Position numbers and translations under genes: made by a program
Notes under the pieces: generated by a model
What the model was told of the DNA's origin: nothing
Databases searched by the model: none
Seen by the model: only the letters and a program-made list of their open reading frames with translations
NCBI GenBank assembly: GCA_034440575.1
Contig: JAOTOL010001633.1
Location: forward strand, 2,513,001 to 2,577,000
Length of the DNA stretch: 64,000 bases
Source of the DNA: Imbricaverruca yamaguchii
Lineage: Eukaryota > Arthropoda > Thecostraca > Neoverrucidae
Reading direction: 5' to 3'
Shown: positions 56,501-60,032 of the stretch, piece by piece
Position numbering within the stretch: position 1 is the stretch's first letter
How the letters are laid out: the number at the start of each line of letters is the position of its first letter

Positions 56501-57529
56501 GCAGAGCGTGGAACCGTACCGACCAGATAAATGGTCAATTTATATATTTATTTATCATATTCATGCGTGTATTTGTGCGGAGACATGTGCGCATGTGAGT
56601 GCGTGCAATTTCTGTATGGTAGCATAGGAGTACATTAATAACTACAGGCACCATAAGCAACAATCTACCAATTGTCATTATTAATTTAAATCGTTTAATT
56701 GGGCGCGAATGATCAATTCTTGTCGAAGCGCCCTAAAGCCCAAATAACTAACCAAATCGCATAATTCAATATATTGATAAGCAATAGAAAAATAAGAAGT
56801 AAAAGAAATAGCTCAAGTACATGCGTCATATGAACGACTAAGTCAAGTACATTTCAATTAAAAAGTGAGAGTAAACGCCCACCATACAAGTCGTACAAAC
56901 CAGCGCAGGTAGCTACTCTCCTCGCGGCAGCTGAACATGCTGCAACCTACAGCTAGGTAAAACATTTAAGGATCACACTAGACGAACGATAATTCTAGGA
57001 TTGTCTAGATTCCTTCGAGGAACCAAATGACCTTAATTTTTTTAACAGCGAAACGTACGATGTGGCCAAAATTATTGACCCAGTTACCCACCCAGTGCCA
57101 TAGCTCACAACCGACCCTGTGACTCGGCTGTGACACTCAGCTGACCCTGTGACCCGGATGTGACACATAGCAGCTTACCCTGTGAGCCTCTCAGTACTGT
57201 GATCCTCAGCTGACCCCATGGCCCTCTCCTTACCGTGATCCTCTCAGTACCTGACCCTCAGCTCACCATGTGACCCTCTCAATGATATGACCCTCAGCTA
57301 ACCCTGCGACCCTGTTACCCCGTGACCCGCAGGAGACTCTGCACAGTACGCCTCGGACCCCTTCTGGCGCGATCTGGTGCTGTTCTACGAGTACTTTGAC
57401 GGCGACACGGGCCGCGGCTGCGGCGCCTCCCACCAGACCGGCTGGACGGCCCTGGTCGTCAACTGCCTCATGATGAAGCTGGGCATGCGGCACGGCGGCC
57501 TTGCCTGGAGGTACGACTCGCAGAAGTGA
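22441..57529 (+). CDS. GH63-clan glycoside hydrolase (YMR196W / bacterial glucosidase-like), 16 coding exons
   Basis: Coding exons: 22441-22574, 24228-24396, 25465-25639, 26765-26900, 29665-29918, 30417-30526, 31499-31816, 35898-36021, 36343-36487, 38394-38514, 39735-39894, 40413-40618, 41203-41355, 42128-42279, 43117-43265, 57333-57529. They total 2703 nt and encode 900 residues plus stop, with matching phases at every junction. The family is GH63-like (alpha/alpha)6-barrel glucosidases; yeast YMR196W and many bacterial proteins have the same order of blocks. There is no signal peptide or membrane segment, so a cytosolic enzyme is likely. By analogy with GH63, the candidate catalytic acid is Asp437 in YASWDLAFH and the candidate base is Glu855 in [11 protein letters not shown]. 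The true substrate is unknown; relatives include alpha-glucosidases and glucosyl- or mannosylglycerate hydrolases. Introns 1-14 are packed with minisatellites, several made of exon edges. Intron 15 spans 14 kb and contains histone H1. Intron 3 needs a GC donor. Confidence 0.92.
22575..22962. repeat. intron 1 minisatellite made of exon 1 tail plus donor
   Basis: Six or so copies of the exon 1 end (ACCGTG...GAGGACTACAGCGC, then GATGGTGGCTG|GTCAGTGG) follow the real exon, spaced about 47 to 74 bases apart. The last two copies are 47 bases apart and read CAGGAATACAGC instead of GAGGACTACAGC. Each keeps the donor-like CTGGTCAGTGG. Confidence 0.9.
23109..23222. repeat. 30-bp tandem repeat, 4 copies, intron 1
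   Basis: Units run GGCTAGCAACAGACGATCGC then CAGCAACAGA. They lie in intron 1 and are unrelated to the exons. The 30-base period keeps frames open, but there is no sign of coding use. Confidence 0.9.
23445..24227. repeat. intron 1 minisatellite made of exon 2 acceptor plus exon head, about 10 copies
   Basis: A unit of about 75 bases repeats up to the true exon 2. Each unit carries CCCCCAG followed by CTGGGACTAC and a CAGCCACGATCATCC stretch that matches, with decay, the start of exon 2 (CTGGGACTACTTCAGTCACG...). The first copy (near 23450) still reads GGGACTACTTCAG as the exon does. The array therefore presents about ten decoy 3' splice sites. Confidence 0.9.
24228..24396 (+). CDS. exon 2 of GH63-like hydrolase (residues 45-101)
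   Basis: Encodes [20 protein letters not shown] and [20 protein letters not shown], both strong family blocks. It starts after CCCCCAG in phase 2 and ends at GAG|GTCAGT in phase 0. Confidence 0.93.
24397..25464. other. intron 2
   Basis: It contains short CAGCAGCGCTGACC-type repeats (24470-24560) and a SINE at 24656-24817. The rest, 24832-25464, shows nothing recognisable. Confidence 0.8.
24656..24817 (-). mobile_element. tRNA-derived SINE with 14-bp target-site duplication
   Basis: The insert is flanked by perfect copies of CCTACTTATGGGTG (24642-24655 and 24818-24831). Read on the minus strand, it begins with a tRNA-like head: an A-box-like TAGTCTTGGGGTAAG and a B box GGTTCGAGTCTC about 30 bases later. 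The body follows (CGGCCAATCGGCGTGAGAGA) and it ends GTCGTAAAACCAATAACC. A second copy of body and tail is at 10256-10354. The element is mobilised by a LINE in trans; the partner is unknown. Confidence 0.88.
25465..25639 (+). CDS. exon 3 of GH63-like hydrolase (residues 102-160)
   Basis: Encodes [20 protein letters not shown] and [17 protein letters not shown], then HELEDTG. It starts after CGGCAG in phase 0. To keep the frame into exon 4 ([11 protein letters not shown]), the exon must end at ACAG with a GC donor (CAG|GCGCGT); no GT gives the right phase. Confidence 0.88.
25640..26764. other. intron 3 (apparent GC-AG intron)
   Basis: About 1.1 kb without any recognised element or open frame of note. 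It begins GCGCGT and ends CTGACAG. Confidence 0.75.
26765..26900 (+). CDS. exon 4 of GH63-like hydrolase (residues 160-205)
   Basis: Encodes [17 protein letters not shown] and [18 protein letters not shown]. The acceptor is GACAG; the donor is CTCTG|GTGAGT in phase 2. Its last 54 or so bases are the seed of the 84-bp array that follows. Confidence 0.93.
26848..27655. repeat. 84-bp minisatellite made of exon 4 tail plus donor, about 9 copies
   Basis: The unit contains about 54 bases of exon 4 (from TCTCCAACCGGGGTCCCGA to ACACTCTG) plus about 30 bases of intron (GTGAGTGTCCCGCGTGCTG and so on). Junction copies start near 26897, 26981, 27065, 27149, 27233, 27317, 27402, 27486 and 27571. Three of the later ones read GCGAG instead of GTGAG. 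The final two copies have drifted (GTGTCTGAATAGCAGC). At 84 bases (28 codons) the period preserves frame, but every junction reads TGG TGA if not spliced. Confidence 0.95.
28170..29245. repeat. ACACCAACC-rich array with 31-bp core unit
   Basis: The core at about 28480-29060 is a 31-bp unit (ACACTACTTATCCACACCAC, then CCACACCAACC) in about 18 copies. The flanks are degenerate ACACCAACCACAC repeats. The C-rich/A-rich strand bias is strong (almost no G on the plus strand). Long Thr/His/Pro-rich open frames here are by-products of the unit. Confidence 0.95.
29561..29664. repeat. upstream duplicate of exon 5 head with its acceptor
   Basis: An 80-bp unit is present as a decoy at 29585 and again at the real exon start, 29665. 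The decoy has the same acceptor (GCGCAG|GTATCGC) and about 60 bases of exon 5. Use of the upstream site would add 80 bases and shift the frame. Confidence 0.9.
29665..29918 (+). CDS. exon 5 of GH63-like hydrolase (residues 205-290)
   Basis: Encodes [18 protein letters not shown], then [20 protein letters not shown] and [11 protein letters not shown]. The acceptor is GGCGCAG, the donor AACG|GTGAGA, phase 1. The frame after residue MS (SRQAGGEV...) shows that the second of the two duplicated acceptors is the real one. Confidence 0.92.
30417..30526 (+). CDS. exon 6 of GH63-like hydrolase (residues 290-326)
   Basis: Encodes [19 protein letters not shown] and [10 protein letters not shown]. It starts after TTACCAG and ends CAG|GTGAGA, phase 0. 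The end is the seed of the repeat that follows. Confidence 0.92.
30505..30930. repeat. minisatellite (about 34 bp) made of exon 6 tail plus donor, about 11 copies
   Basis: Copies of GACTC(T/A)CGTCTGTA(C/T)CAG|GTGAGATGCT follow exon 6. Donor-like cores fall near 30524, 30557, 30590, 30626, 30657, 30691, 30722, 30757, 30789, 30822 and 30890. Some keep GTGAG, others have decayed to GTCAAA, GTTAGA or GCCGAG. Confidence 0.9.
30931..31498. other. intron 6, distal part
   Basis: No exon is seen. It contains the end motif of a dispersed repeat (31260-31279) and a short TCACTGGTGTG repeat near 31390-31450. Confidence 0.6.
31499..31816 (+). CDS. exon 7 of GH63-like hydrolase (residues 327-432)
   Basis: Encodes a helical stretch ([15 protein letters not shown]), then [17 protein letters not shown] and [19 protein letters not shown], ending in WEYPW. 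The acceptor is TTTACAG and the donor TGG|GTGAGC, phase 0. Coding GC is high. Confidence 0.94.
31817..31862. repeat. 14-bp triplicate starting exactly at the exon 7 donor
   Basis: GTGAGCGGTAGCTC is repeated three times beginning with the donor dinucleotide itself, so three identical GTGAGC donors stand in a row at 14-base spacing. Confidence 0.9.
31900..35095. repeat. 53-bp minisatellite filling intron 7, about 3.2 kb
   Basis: The unit is GTGGCGACTGGCCGCCACTG, then GACAGGACCCACAGTCGGCA and a CCTGTCTGTCTGT end; a 49-bp form lacks one TGTC. Roughly 60 copies. Units at 31900-32490 and 34260-35095 are clean. Units between about 32500 and 34260 are riddled with one- to four-base deletions, and an AT homopolymer-rich piece sits at 33420-33540. 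The repeat shows no match to exons. Multiple long frames are by-products. Confidence 0.96.
33406..33545. other. AT-rich low-complexity insert within the 53-bp array
   Basis: About 120 bases made almost wholly of T and A runs interrupt the array. Flanking units are also damaged. It may be a real insertion or a poorly resolved assembly patch. Confidence 0.6.
35096..35897. other. intron 7, distal part
   Basis: It includes a 12-base C run near 35167-35184 and, at about 35675-35870, three degenerate copies of a block around GACGGTGTAGGCATGA / GGCGGTGTAGCTGATG. No exon is seen before 35898. Confidence 0.6.
35898..36021 (+). CDS. exon 8 of GH63-like hydrolase, holds the WD catalytic motif (residues 433-474)
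   Basis: Encodes [20 protein letters not shown] and [16 protein letters not shown]. In GH63 enzymes the Asp of a WD motif at this place is the general acid; here it is Asp437. It starts after TTTTCAG and ends CCGG|GTGAGT in phase 1. Confidence 0.94.
36343..36487 (+). CDS. exon 9 of GH63-like hydrolase (residues 474-522)
   Basis: Encodes [20 protein letters not shown], then [18 protein letters not shown]. The acceptor is GTTTCAG; the donor is ACCTG|GTGAGT, phase 2. The LMLNFTW end seeds the next array. Confidence 0.94.
36466..36880. repeat. 51-bp minisatellite made of exon 9 tail plus donor, 8 copies
   Basis: The unit GCTAATGTTGAACTTCACCT, then G|GTGAGTACGGGCCCATGGG and TGTGTCGAGCA. Eight junctions lie near 36483, 36534, 36585, 36635, 36686, 36734, 36786 and 36837. 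Nearly all keep a usable GGTGAGCACGG donor, unusually well conserved. The 51-base period keeps frame, but unspliced read-through meets TGA at once. Confidence 0.95.
37260..37727. repeat. dispersed repeat family, copy 2 (ends CCGAGACGGGTCGGGTTAAG)
   Basis: See the copy at 6410-6657: the same order of a TGACCTGAGGTCAAAAT block and the terminal CCGAGACGG...GGTTAAG block. It is AT-richer than the flanking introns, and a run of G (AAGGGGGGGC) precedes the end motif. Confidence 0.5.
37740..37975. repeat. 26-bp minisatellite, about 9 copies, intron 9
   Basis: The unit GAAGTTCCTGGACGGTGACG then GTCGGG. The first six or so copies are near identical; the last three drift (CTGAGCTGTGTTGGTCC and so on). 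No match to exons. Confidence 0.93.
38394..38514 (+). CDS. exon 10 of GH63-like hydrolase (residues 522-562)
   Basis: Encodes [20 protein letters not shown] and [20 protein letters not shown], a highly conserved family block. The acceptor is CGTCAG, phase 2; the donor GAGCAG|GTGATG, phase 0. Confidence 0.94.
38530..38720. repeat. CAGATGGTGGT repeat just after exon 10
   Basis: A degenerate 11-12 base motif (CAGATGGTGGT / CAGATGGTGGC) repeats for about 190 bases starting 15 bases after the donor. It does not copy exon sequence. Confidence 0.85.
38721..39240. other. intron 10, middle part
   Basis: No exon or known element is recognised; it includes an AT-rich stretch at 38970-39050. Confidence 0.5.
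39240..39695. repeat. about 62-bp minisatellite, 7 copies, intron 10
   Basis: The unit GGGTTACCTCCGGACCGGAG, then AGGGCTTGGGCAGCATGTGA and GTGGTACGGTATTACCTGCC. Seven copies end about 40 bases before the exon 11 acceptor. Each contains GTGAGTGGTA, a donor-like string, but no exon sequence. Confidence 0.93.
39735..39894 (+). CDS. exon 11 of GH63-like hydrolase (residues 563-616)
   Basis: Encodes [20 protein letters not shown], then a helix-rich stretch ending [14 protein letters not shown]. The acceptor is TTGCAG; the donor GAAG|GTGGGT, phase 1. Confidence 0.94.
40330..40412. repeat. upstream decayed duplicate of exon 12 head with acceptor
   Basis: The first CCCTGCAG|GCCTGT acceptor lies at 40340-40341 and is followed by a 72-bp near copy of exon 12's start (CTTCTACTTCGACTTCATCAG). 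The copy reads CTG TAG where the true exon reads CTG TGG, so it is not coding. Confidence 0.9.
40413..40618 (+). CDS. exon 12 of GH63-like hydrolase (residues 616-684)
   Basis: Encodes [19 protein letters not shown] and [20 protein letters not shown], then [19 protein letters not shown]. The acceptor is CCTGCAG (second of two); the donor is AGG|GTACGT, phase 0. Confidence 0.94.
40619..41202. other. intron 12
   Basis: No repeat of note and no gene within it; one of the few introns in this gene without a minisatellite. Confidence 0.6.
41203..41355 (+). CDS. exon 13 of GH63-like hydrolase (residues 685-735)
   Basis: Encodes [20 protein letters not shown] and [17 protein letters not shown]. The SPYGIRSLS block is shared with other GH63 enzymes, including processing alpha-glucosidase I. 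The acceptor is CTGCCAG, the donor AAG|GTGAGG, both phase 0. Confidence 0.94.
41690..42127. repeat. two arrays in intron 13: about 31-bp GTGGTACCGAGTG type, then 19-bp GTCAACTGC type
   Basis: At about 41735-41830 a unit near 31 bases (ACGTGGCACCGAGTGGTCAGGTGAC) repeats three to four times. It is followed by about 15 copies of a 19-bp unit (GTCAACTGCTGCCGTTGGC / GTCAACTGCTTCCGTTGGT) running to the exon 14 acceptor. The last unit merges into TTGCCGCAG, so the array supplies the pyrimidine tract. Confidence 0.93.
42128..42279 (+). CDS. exon 14 of GH63-like hydrolase (residues 736-786)
   Basis: Encodes [17 protein letters not shown], then [19 protein letters not shown] and LLIEALDR. The NWRGPIW block is a GH63 hallmark. 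The acceptor is GCCGCAG; the donor CCG|GTGAGA, phase 2. Confidence 0.94.
42263..42420. repeat. duplicate of exon 14 tail plus donor
   Basis: TCGAGGCCCTAGACCGGTG recurs about 86 bases after the real junction. The donor there has decayed to GTGCAACA, and both are followed by a related AGTCAGCT(G/A)TATG-like block. Two copies only. Confidence 0.85.
42420..43116. other. intron 14, distal part
   Basis: No element or exon is recognised. Confidence 0.5.
43117..43265 (+). CDS. exon 15 of GH63-like hydrolase (residues 786-836)
   Basis: Encodes [19 protein letters not shown] and a helix [16 protein letters not shown]. The acceptor is CCGTCAG; the donor CATG|GTGAGT, phase 1. It pairs in phase with exon 16, 14 kb away. 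Confidence 0.93.
43598..43861 (+). other. unrecognised 87-codon open frame
   Basis: The frame is hydrophilic and rich in Lys, Asn and Ser, ending in a basic tail (RSKTRN). I know no match. Inside intron 15 among LINE debris, a retrotransposon ORF fragment is the likeliest source. Confidence 0.25.
44370..45220 (-). pseudogene. CR1-type LINE ORF1 fragment (esterase-like domain), broken
   Basis: Reading on the minus strand from 45220: a [20 protein letters not shown] block (knuckle plus coiled coil), then from about 44870 [13 protein letters not shown] and, to 44615, [18 protein letters not shown] and [16 protein letters not shown], a SGNH-esterase pattern of CR1 first ORFs. Other frames further on carry the [15 protein letters not shown] end (near 44420). 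There is at least one stop and several frame changes. No RT follows, so this is an isolated piece. Confidence 0.7.
45856..47290 (-). mobile_element. 5'-truncated CR1-type LINE, copy A
   Basis: The 3' end on the minus strand is an octamer-type tail (ACATAAAGACATAAA, 45858-45882 as read on plus). Going 5', it covers the C-terminal tail and RT ([15 protein letters not shown]) and stops near [14 protein letters not shown] at about 47285, where the sequence departs from the copy at 60-63.6 kb. Stops and frame changes break it; for example a stop follows the WSEEWQ/DLDELVK region and the FVS-NIKSG block is altered. Confidence 0.9.
46262..47116 (-). pseudogene. RT domain remnant of CR1 copy A
   Basis: Two open segments (47116-46730 and 46711-46262) carry RT motif [16 protein letters not shown], motif B changed from GVPQGSV to GVPQLSV, motif C FADDRQV, and the thumb ([18 protein letters not shown]). 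It is separated by a stop between the two segments. Non-functional. Confidence 0.88.
47300..47572. other. spacer between two CR1 copies
   Basis: No recognisable element; AT-balanced unique sequence of about 270 bases. Confidence 0.5.
47573..48722 (-). mobile_element. 5'-truncated CR1-type LINE, copy B
   Basis: Same orientation and 3' octamer tail (AGACATAAAGACATAAAG, 47577-47600 on plus) as copy A. It contains the thumb and tail of the RT and starts near the [13 protein letters not shown] point (48722), so it is more severely truncated. Reading frames are open in three pieces (48675-48406, 48405-48115, 48075-47680). It keeps FADDLKV but lacks the palm motif A. Confidence 0.9.
48723..49335. 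other. no gene or repeat recognised
   Basis: Part of intron 15; nothing supported on either strand. Confidence 0.5.
49350..49498 (+). mobile_element. 5'-truncated tRNA-derived SINE with 14-bp target-site duplication
   Basis: Perfect direct repeats GCATAGGGACATTC lie at 49336-49349 and 49499-49512. The insert begins GGGTTATGGGTACC, has a B box GGTTCGACTC near 49375, and ends CCAATTAACAAACAA. The A-box half of the tRNA head is missing. It is unrelated in sequence to the SINE at 24656-24817. Confidence 0.85.
49515..49829 (-). other. 104-codon open frame, possible retrotransposon ORF1 fragment
   Basis: Charged, with a [11 protein letters not shown] block and a C-terminal coiled-coil-like [17 protein letters not shown]. 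That pattern suits the N-terminal part of a LINE ORF1, but there is no diagnostic domain. Low confidence. Confidence 0.25.
49848..50452. repeat. 50-bp minisatellite, about 12 copies, intron 15
   Basis: The unit GCGCCGCCACACCGCCTGCT, then GTGGGCTCAGGCTGACGCTG and CCCTTACACT. Some units carry an extra TGCT or a shortened CCACCCCACCCCC form. It is not related to exons or to H1. Confidence 0.95.
50453..51422. other. no gene recognised
   Basis: Intron 15 sequence. A short GAGTGCGTGAGTGAGTG simple run occurs at 51380-51418. Confidence 0.5.
51423..51500 (+). mobile_element. tRNA-like head, probable SINE fragment
   Basis: TGGCTCAGGCGG (51440-51451) fits the A-box consensus and GGTTCAGATT (51481-51490) is a degenerate B box 30 bases on. 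Between them, GATCGCAAGATCG resembles an anticodon arm. It is not a true tRNA gene because no acceptor stem closes. The tail and target duplication are not identified. Confidence 0.45.
51501..53030. other. no gene recognised apart from the hairpin
   Basis: No exon is supported. The interval 52745-52870 has a loose repeat of CCGACACCA-type blocks. Confidence 0.5.
52509..52564. repeat. inverted repeat, about 22-bp stem, 12-nt loop
   Basis: Arms TTTAGCGACTTACATCGCAA (start 52509) and its partner ending TAAGTTGCTAAA (to 52564) pair with a single mismatch; the loop is CTTCGGGAGAAA. It has the size of a small RNA hairpin or of a miniature inverted-repeat element. No other copy is seen in the window. 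Confidence 0.75.
53031..53080. repeat. (GT)n/(AC)n microsatellite
   Basis: A TGTGTGGGTGTGTGTG run followed by about 22 bases of ACACACAC, able to fold back on itself. Confidence 0.85.
53081..54156. other. region upstream of histone H1; no gene, one (CA)n tract
   Basis: It contains a (CA)n microsatellite at 53559-53592. It becomes GC-rich from about 53880 towards the H1 promoter. Confidence 0.5.
54157..54162 (+). promoter_or_regulatory. TATA box of histone H1
   Basis: TATAAA lies 96 bases before the H1 start codon within a GC-rich region. A start of transcription about 30 bases on (near 54188) would give a 5' UTR near 70 bases, usual for histone genes. I do not see an H1-specific AAACACA box upstream. 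Confidence 0.75.
54258..54794 (+). CDS. histone H1 (linker histone), intronless
   Basis: 178 residues. The start is the ATG at 54258 (a GTG just before it is not used). Residues 1-27 form a short Ala/Lys tail. About 28-104 are the H15 winged-helix globular domain ([42 protein letters not shown]). From about 105 the tail is Lys/Pro/Ala, with three SPKK and one TPKK site and [10 protein letters not shown] repeats. It binds linker DNA at the nucleosome dyad. Oddities: the globular C-terminal wing, normally near GASGSFKL, reads [15 protein letters not shown], and I see no histone 3' stem-loop downstream. It lies inside intron 15 of the GH63-like gene on the same strand, with no other histone nearby, so it may be a replication-independent or divergent H1. 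Confidence 0.95.
   Translation: MTDSAAAATPAKKGRKPKDGAKKKAAKPSHPPTLEMVTKAIAAEKDPKGVSVMAIKKYIQAQYKVAPTMLKHMLRRAFDAGLAAGQLTRPKGQADSHLLAGRYRLAGKEKKVAAGKPKAKSPKKPAKKSPKKPAAKKPAAKKPAAKKPVAKKPAAKKKTPKKAAKKSPKKATAKKAAK
55430..55570. repeat. dispersed repeat family, copy related to 20525-20760
   Basis: Shared ordered landmarks include TGCACATTTTC, a GCTGAGTGGGTGCGG block and CGAGCTTTTCTGAAAGGACA. The ends are uncertain. Confidence 0.45.
56728..56755. repeat. short dispersed repeat, copy 2
   Basis: Matches 6155-6182 at 26 of 28 bases, in the same orientation. Confidence 0.55.
57083..57330. repeat. degenerate GACCCT/CAGCTGACC repeat before exon 16
   Basis: Variations of TGACCCTCAGCTGACCCTGTGACCC repeat up to the exon 16 acceptor, and provide the pyrimidine-rich stretch before it. 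Confidence 0.75.
57333..57529 (+). CDS. exon 16 of GH63-like hydrolase, candidate catalytic base and stop (residues 836-900)
   Basis: Encodes [15 protein letters not shown], then [20 protein letters not shown] and a helix [19 protein letters not shown], ending LAWRYDSQK and TGA (57527-57529). By analogy with the WEQYDxxTGxG motif of GH63 enzymes, Glu855 is the candidate base. The acceptor is CCCGCAG, phase 1, matching exon 15. Confidence 0.93.
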
Positions 57530-57765
57530 CTCGCAGGGATGGCCGGACGCTACACACAGTGGTGTCGCCTGGGGGTACGACTCGCAGAAGTGACTCGCAG
57601 GGATGGCCGGACGCTACACACAGTGGTGTCGCCTGGGGGTACGACTCGCAGAAGTGACTCGCAGGGATGGCCGGACGCTACACACAGTGGTGTCGCCTGG
57701 GGGTACGACTCACAGAAGTGACTCGCATTGATGGCCGGACGCCTCGCACAGCGATGTCGCCCGTC
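57500..57765. repeat. 64-bp minisatellite made of the last codons and stop
   Basis: The unit GCCTGGGGGTACGACTCGCA, then GAAGTGACTCGCAGGGATGG and CCGGACGCTACACACAGTGG, in three and a half copies. It starts with the last coding bases (GCCTGGAGGTACGACTCGCA + GAAGTGA), so each copy carries the end of the protein and its TGA. Confidence 0.95.
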
Positions 57766-58140
57766 GAGACCATCCATGAGGTGAAGAGCAGCGGTGTCTG
57801 CTGGATGCTCCAAACAGAAATATGGGGGCGGTTCCGATGTGGCGGCACATATCCTACAAACATAACGTCGCGCATTGACGCCTTGCATGAAAAGCAACCG
57901 TCTACATCGTCTCTTCGTCTATCCATGGAACTTGTTCACTCATTAACCCTCACCAAATGCTAACCGGTGCGGCGGCCGATTAACGTAAATGCAAACGTCG
58001 CGTGCGGCAAGCCAACCAGAATGGTCGCGCAATATCCGACATCTGTCGACGGCTAATGAGAAGCAAGGTGTGCTGCTCCGGTGACGGTGGCGGCATTGCA
58101 GATGAGTGCGACAATCATGTACTGCGACGAGTCGACCCAG
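57766..58140. other. no gene recognised
   Basis: The 3' UTR of the GH63-like gene should run through here; I see no clear AATAAA signal close to the stop. Confidence 0.4.
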
Positions 58141-58149
58141 GGTGTGACG

Positions 58150-58585
58150 CAATGGTACCGCGCAGATGTACCACCAGCCACGCATCTGACCACACTACAG
58201 CACCGCACAGATGTACCACCAGCCATACATCTGACCACACTACAGCACCGCACAGATGTTCCACCAGCCACGCATCAGACCGCACTACAGCACCGCACAG
58301 ATGTACCACCACCCACGCATCTGACCACACTACAGCACGGCACAGATGTACCATTAGCCACGCATCTGACCACACTACAGCACCGCACAGATGTACCACC
58401 AGCCATACATCTGACGACACTACAACACCACGCAGATGTACCACCAGCCACACATCTGACCACATCTACAAGCCCACGCAGATGCACCACCAGCCATACA
58501 TCTGACCACACTGCAACGCCGCGCACACGTACCACCAGCCACACATCTGGCCACACTACGACACCGCTCGGCACACCATTAACCG
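58150..58585. repeat. 45-bp minisatellite, about 9 copies
   Basis: The unit CAGATGTACCACCAGCCACG, then CATCTGACCACACTACAGCA and CCGCA. At 15 codons the period keeps frames open on both strands; these frames are by-products. Later copies drift. Confidence 0.93.
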
Positions 58586-60009
58586 CACATTTCACGTGAT
58601 GGTACCGGAGCATTTTCAGCAGGTTTGTCCACCGTTAGAGACTCGCAGAGTTATCTCACAATCCCAGACGGTGCGTTTAAGCGAGCGATGTTTCAAAGGT
58701 GTTGCCTTTTCTGTGCTGTTTACCGCACGCCCAGTGTGGAGACTCTAGAACTGGTGGTGTTCAAGCACATCGAGGCGGTACATCAGTACCGCCTACTGCT
58801 GCACCCCTCCCTCCACTCCCCTGCGCCCTAAATCACAGTGTGCAGCCAGGGATACAGCACAGCTGAGCGACATGTCCGCCGTCCACAACACACTAGACAA
58901 CCAATCGCGGAGACAGTGTGTACGTGCAGGTGGACTTCTTCGTCCACTTACGTGTTGCTCATGCTCCTCGCTTTCAACGATGGCGTCTGGTCAGAGTGGC
59001 ACTTCCTGTGTCCTTACTTGACACTTTAGCGACTTGGCCAACAATGAAACTTAGTCCAAGCATGTGTTGTGTTGTTGAAGATACGCGTTCGGTGAAATAG
59101 AGAGAACGTCTCTGGTGCTGGCTAATTACTTGGCGGGACAGACCAACAAGCCGAATCTTTCGGCATACTTAGCGCGGGAACTGATCGTCCAAGTACGACT
59201 ACTGTGGGTGTGCTTCTACATGCGATCCACTTTTAATGGTATCCATGTGTTTTTCTATCAGGTCTTCGGTGCAGTATGGTATAATGGTTCTGTCCCTTGA
59301 TGTTAACTGGTGACGTATTTTTGGACTGTTGTCTGAGCATTCATGCACGACTATTTTCAGCGCATTTATATGTCAGTGTGTGAACAATATACTTCCGACT
59401 CAGAATCAGTGTTTCGAATGTCACCACTGTCGAAGGAAGACCGGCACACGTCACGGCACTTTGAAAGAAAACCATAGAGATCACAAGGCTGCCAGGGCGC
59501 AGCCGGATTTTCTGAAGGTAACCCCGACAGAAAAAGCCGCTCAATGCAGTATAAACGCGACATTTTCTACTCTTTTGTACGGTGCAATTACAAGAATGTC
59601 TAATTATGGGAGGGGTAGCACTTAGCCCATTTGGCTGTACCTCTGACCAAGATGTTGCAACAGGGGTCGCGAATTGAGCCTGGAAATTTCCGCCGGCACC
59701 ACCAGCTGTAGTTGAGAGCCCAAATGTGACAACACGAAGCGAAAGGTGACATGTCAATGTCATTTCCATTTCCGTTCTGTACGAAAATCGACAGGCACGT
59801 GAATGTTAATTGGCATTGTGTGTCAGTACCAAGTCAACACTTGCTTTTGAAAGAAGCGGGATAAAGTCTCTACAGTGACCACAGAAACTTGGTAGGGGAG
59901 CGCGCTTTTATCGCACATTTTCCACGCAATGTCAATGAAATAATATCAAGCAACGCCAATGTTGGGGAACATGTCTCATATCTTACGTTCGTGGAATAGT
60001 ATCCTTCCC
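58586..60009. other. no gene recognised
   Basis: No supported exon, repeat or RNA gene. Confidence 0.5.
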
Positions 60010-60032
60010 GGTCTGAGGCTTGCAGCCTTTCC

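Larger units (their letters stand above)
54795..57082. other. intron 15, distal part; no gene
   Basis: It holds a diverged dispersed repeat (55430-55570), the 28-base repeat at 56728-56755, and otherwise AT-rich unique sequence. The 54900-55060 region after H1 is GC-rich. Confidence 0.5.

Noticed and set aside
58081..58599. Repeat protein of 172 codons (TDVPPATHLTTLQHR)
   Set aside because: Frame of the 45-bp minisatellite, open on both strands.
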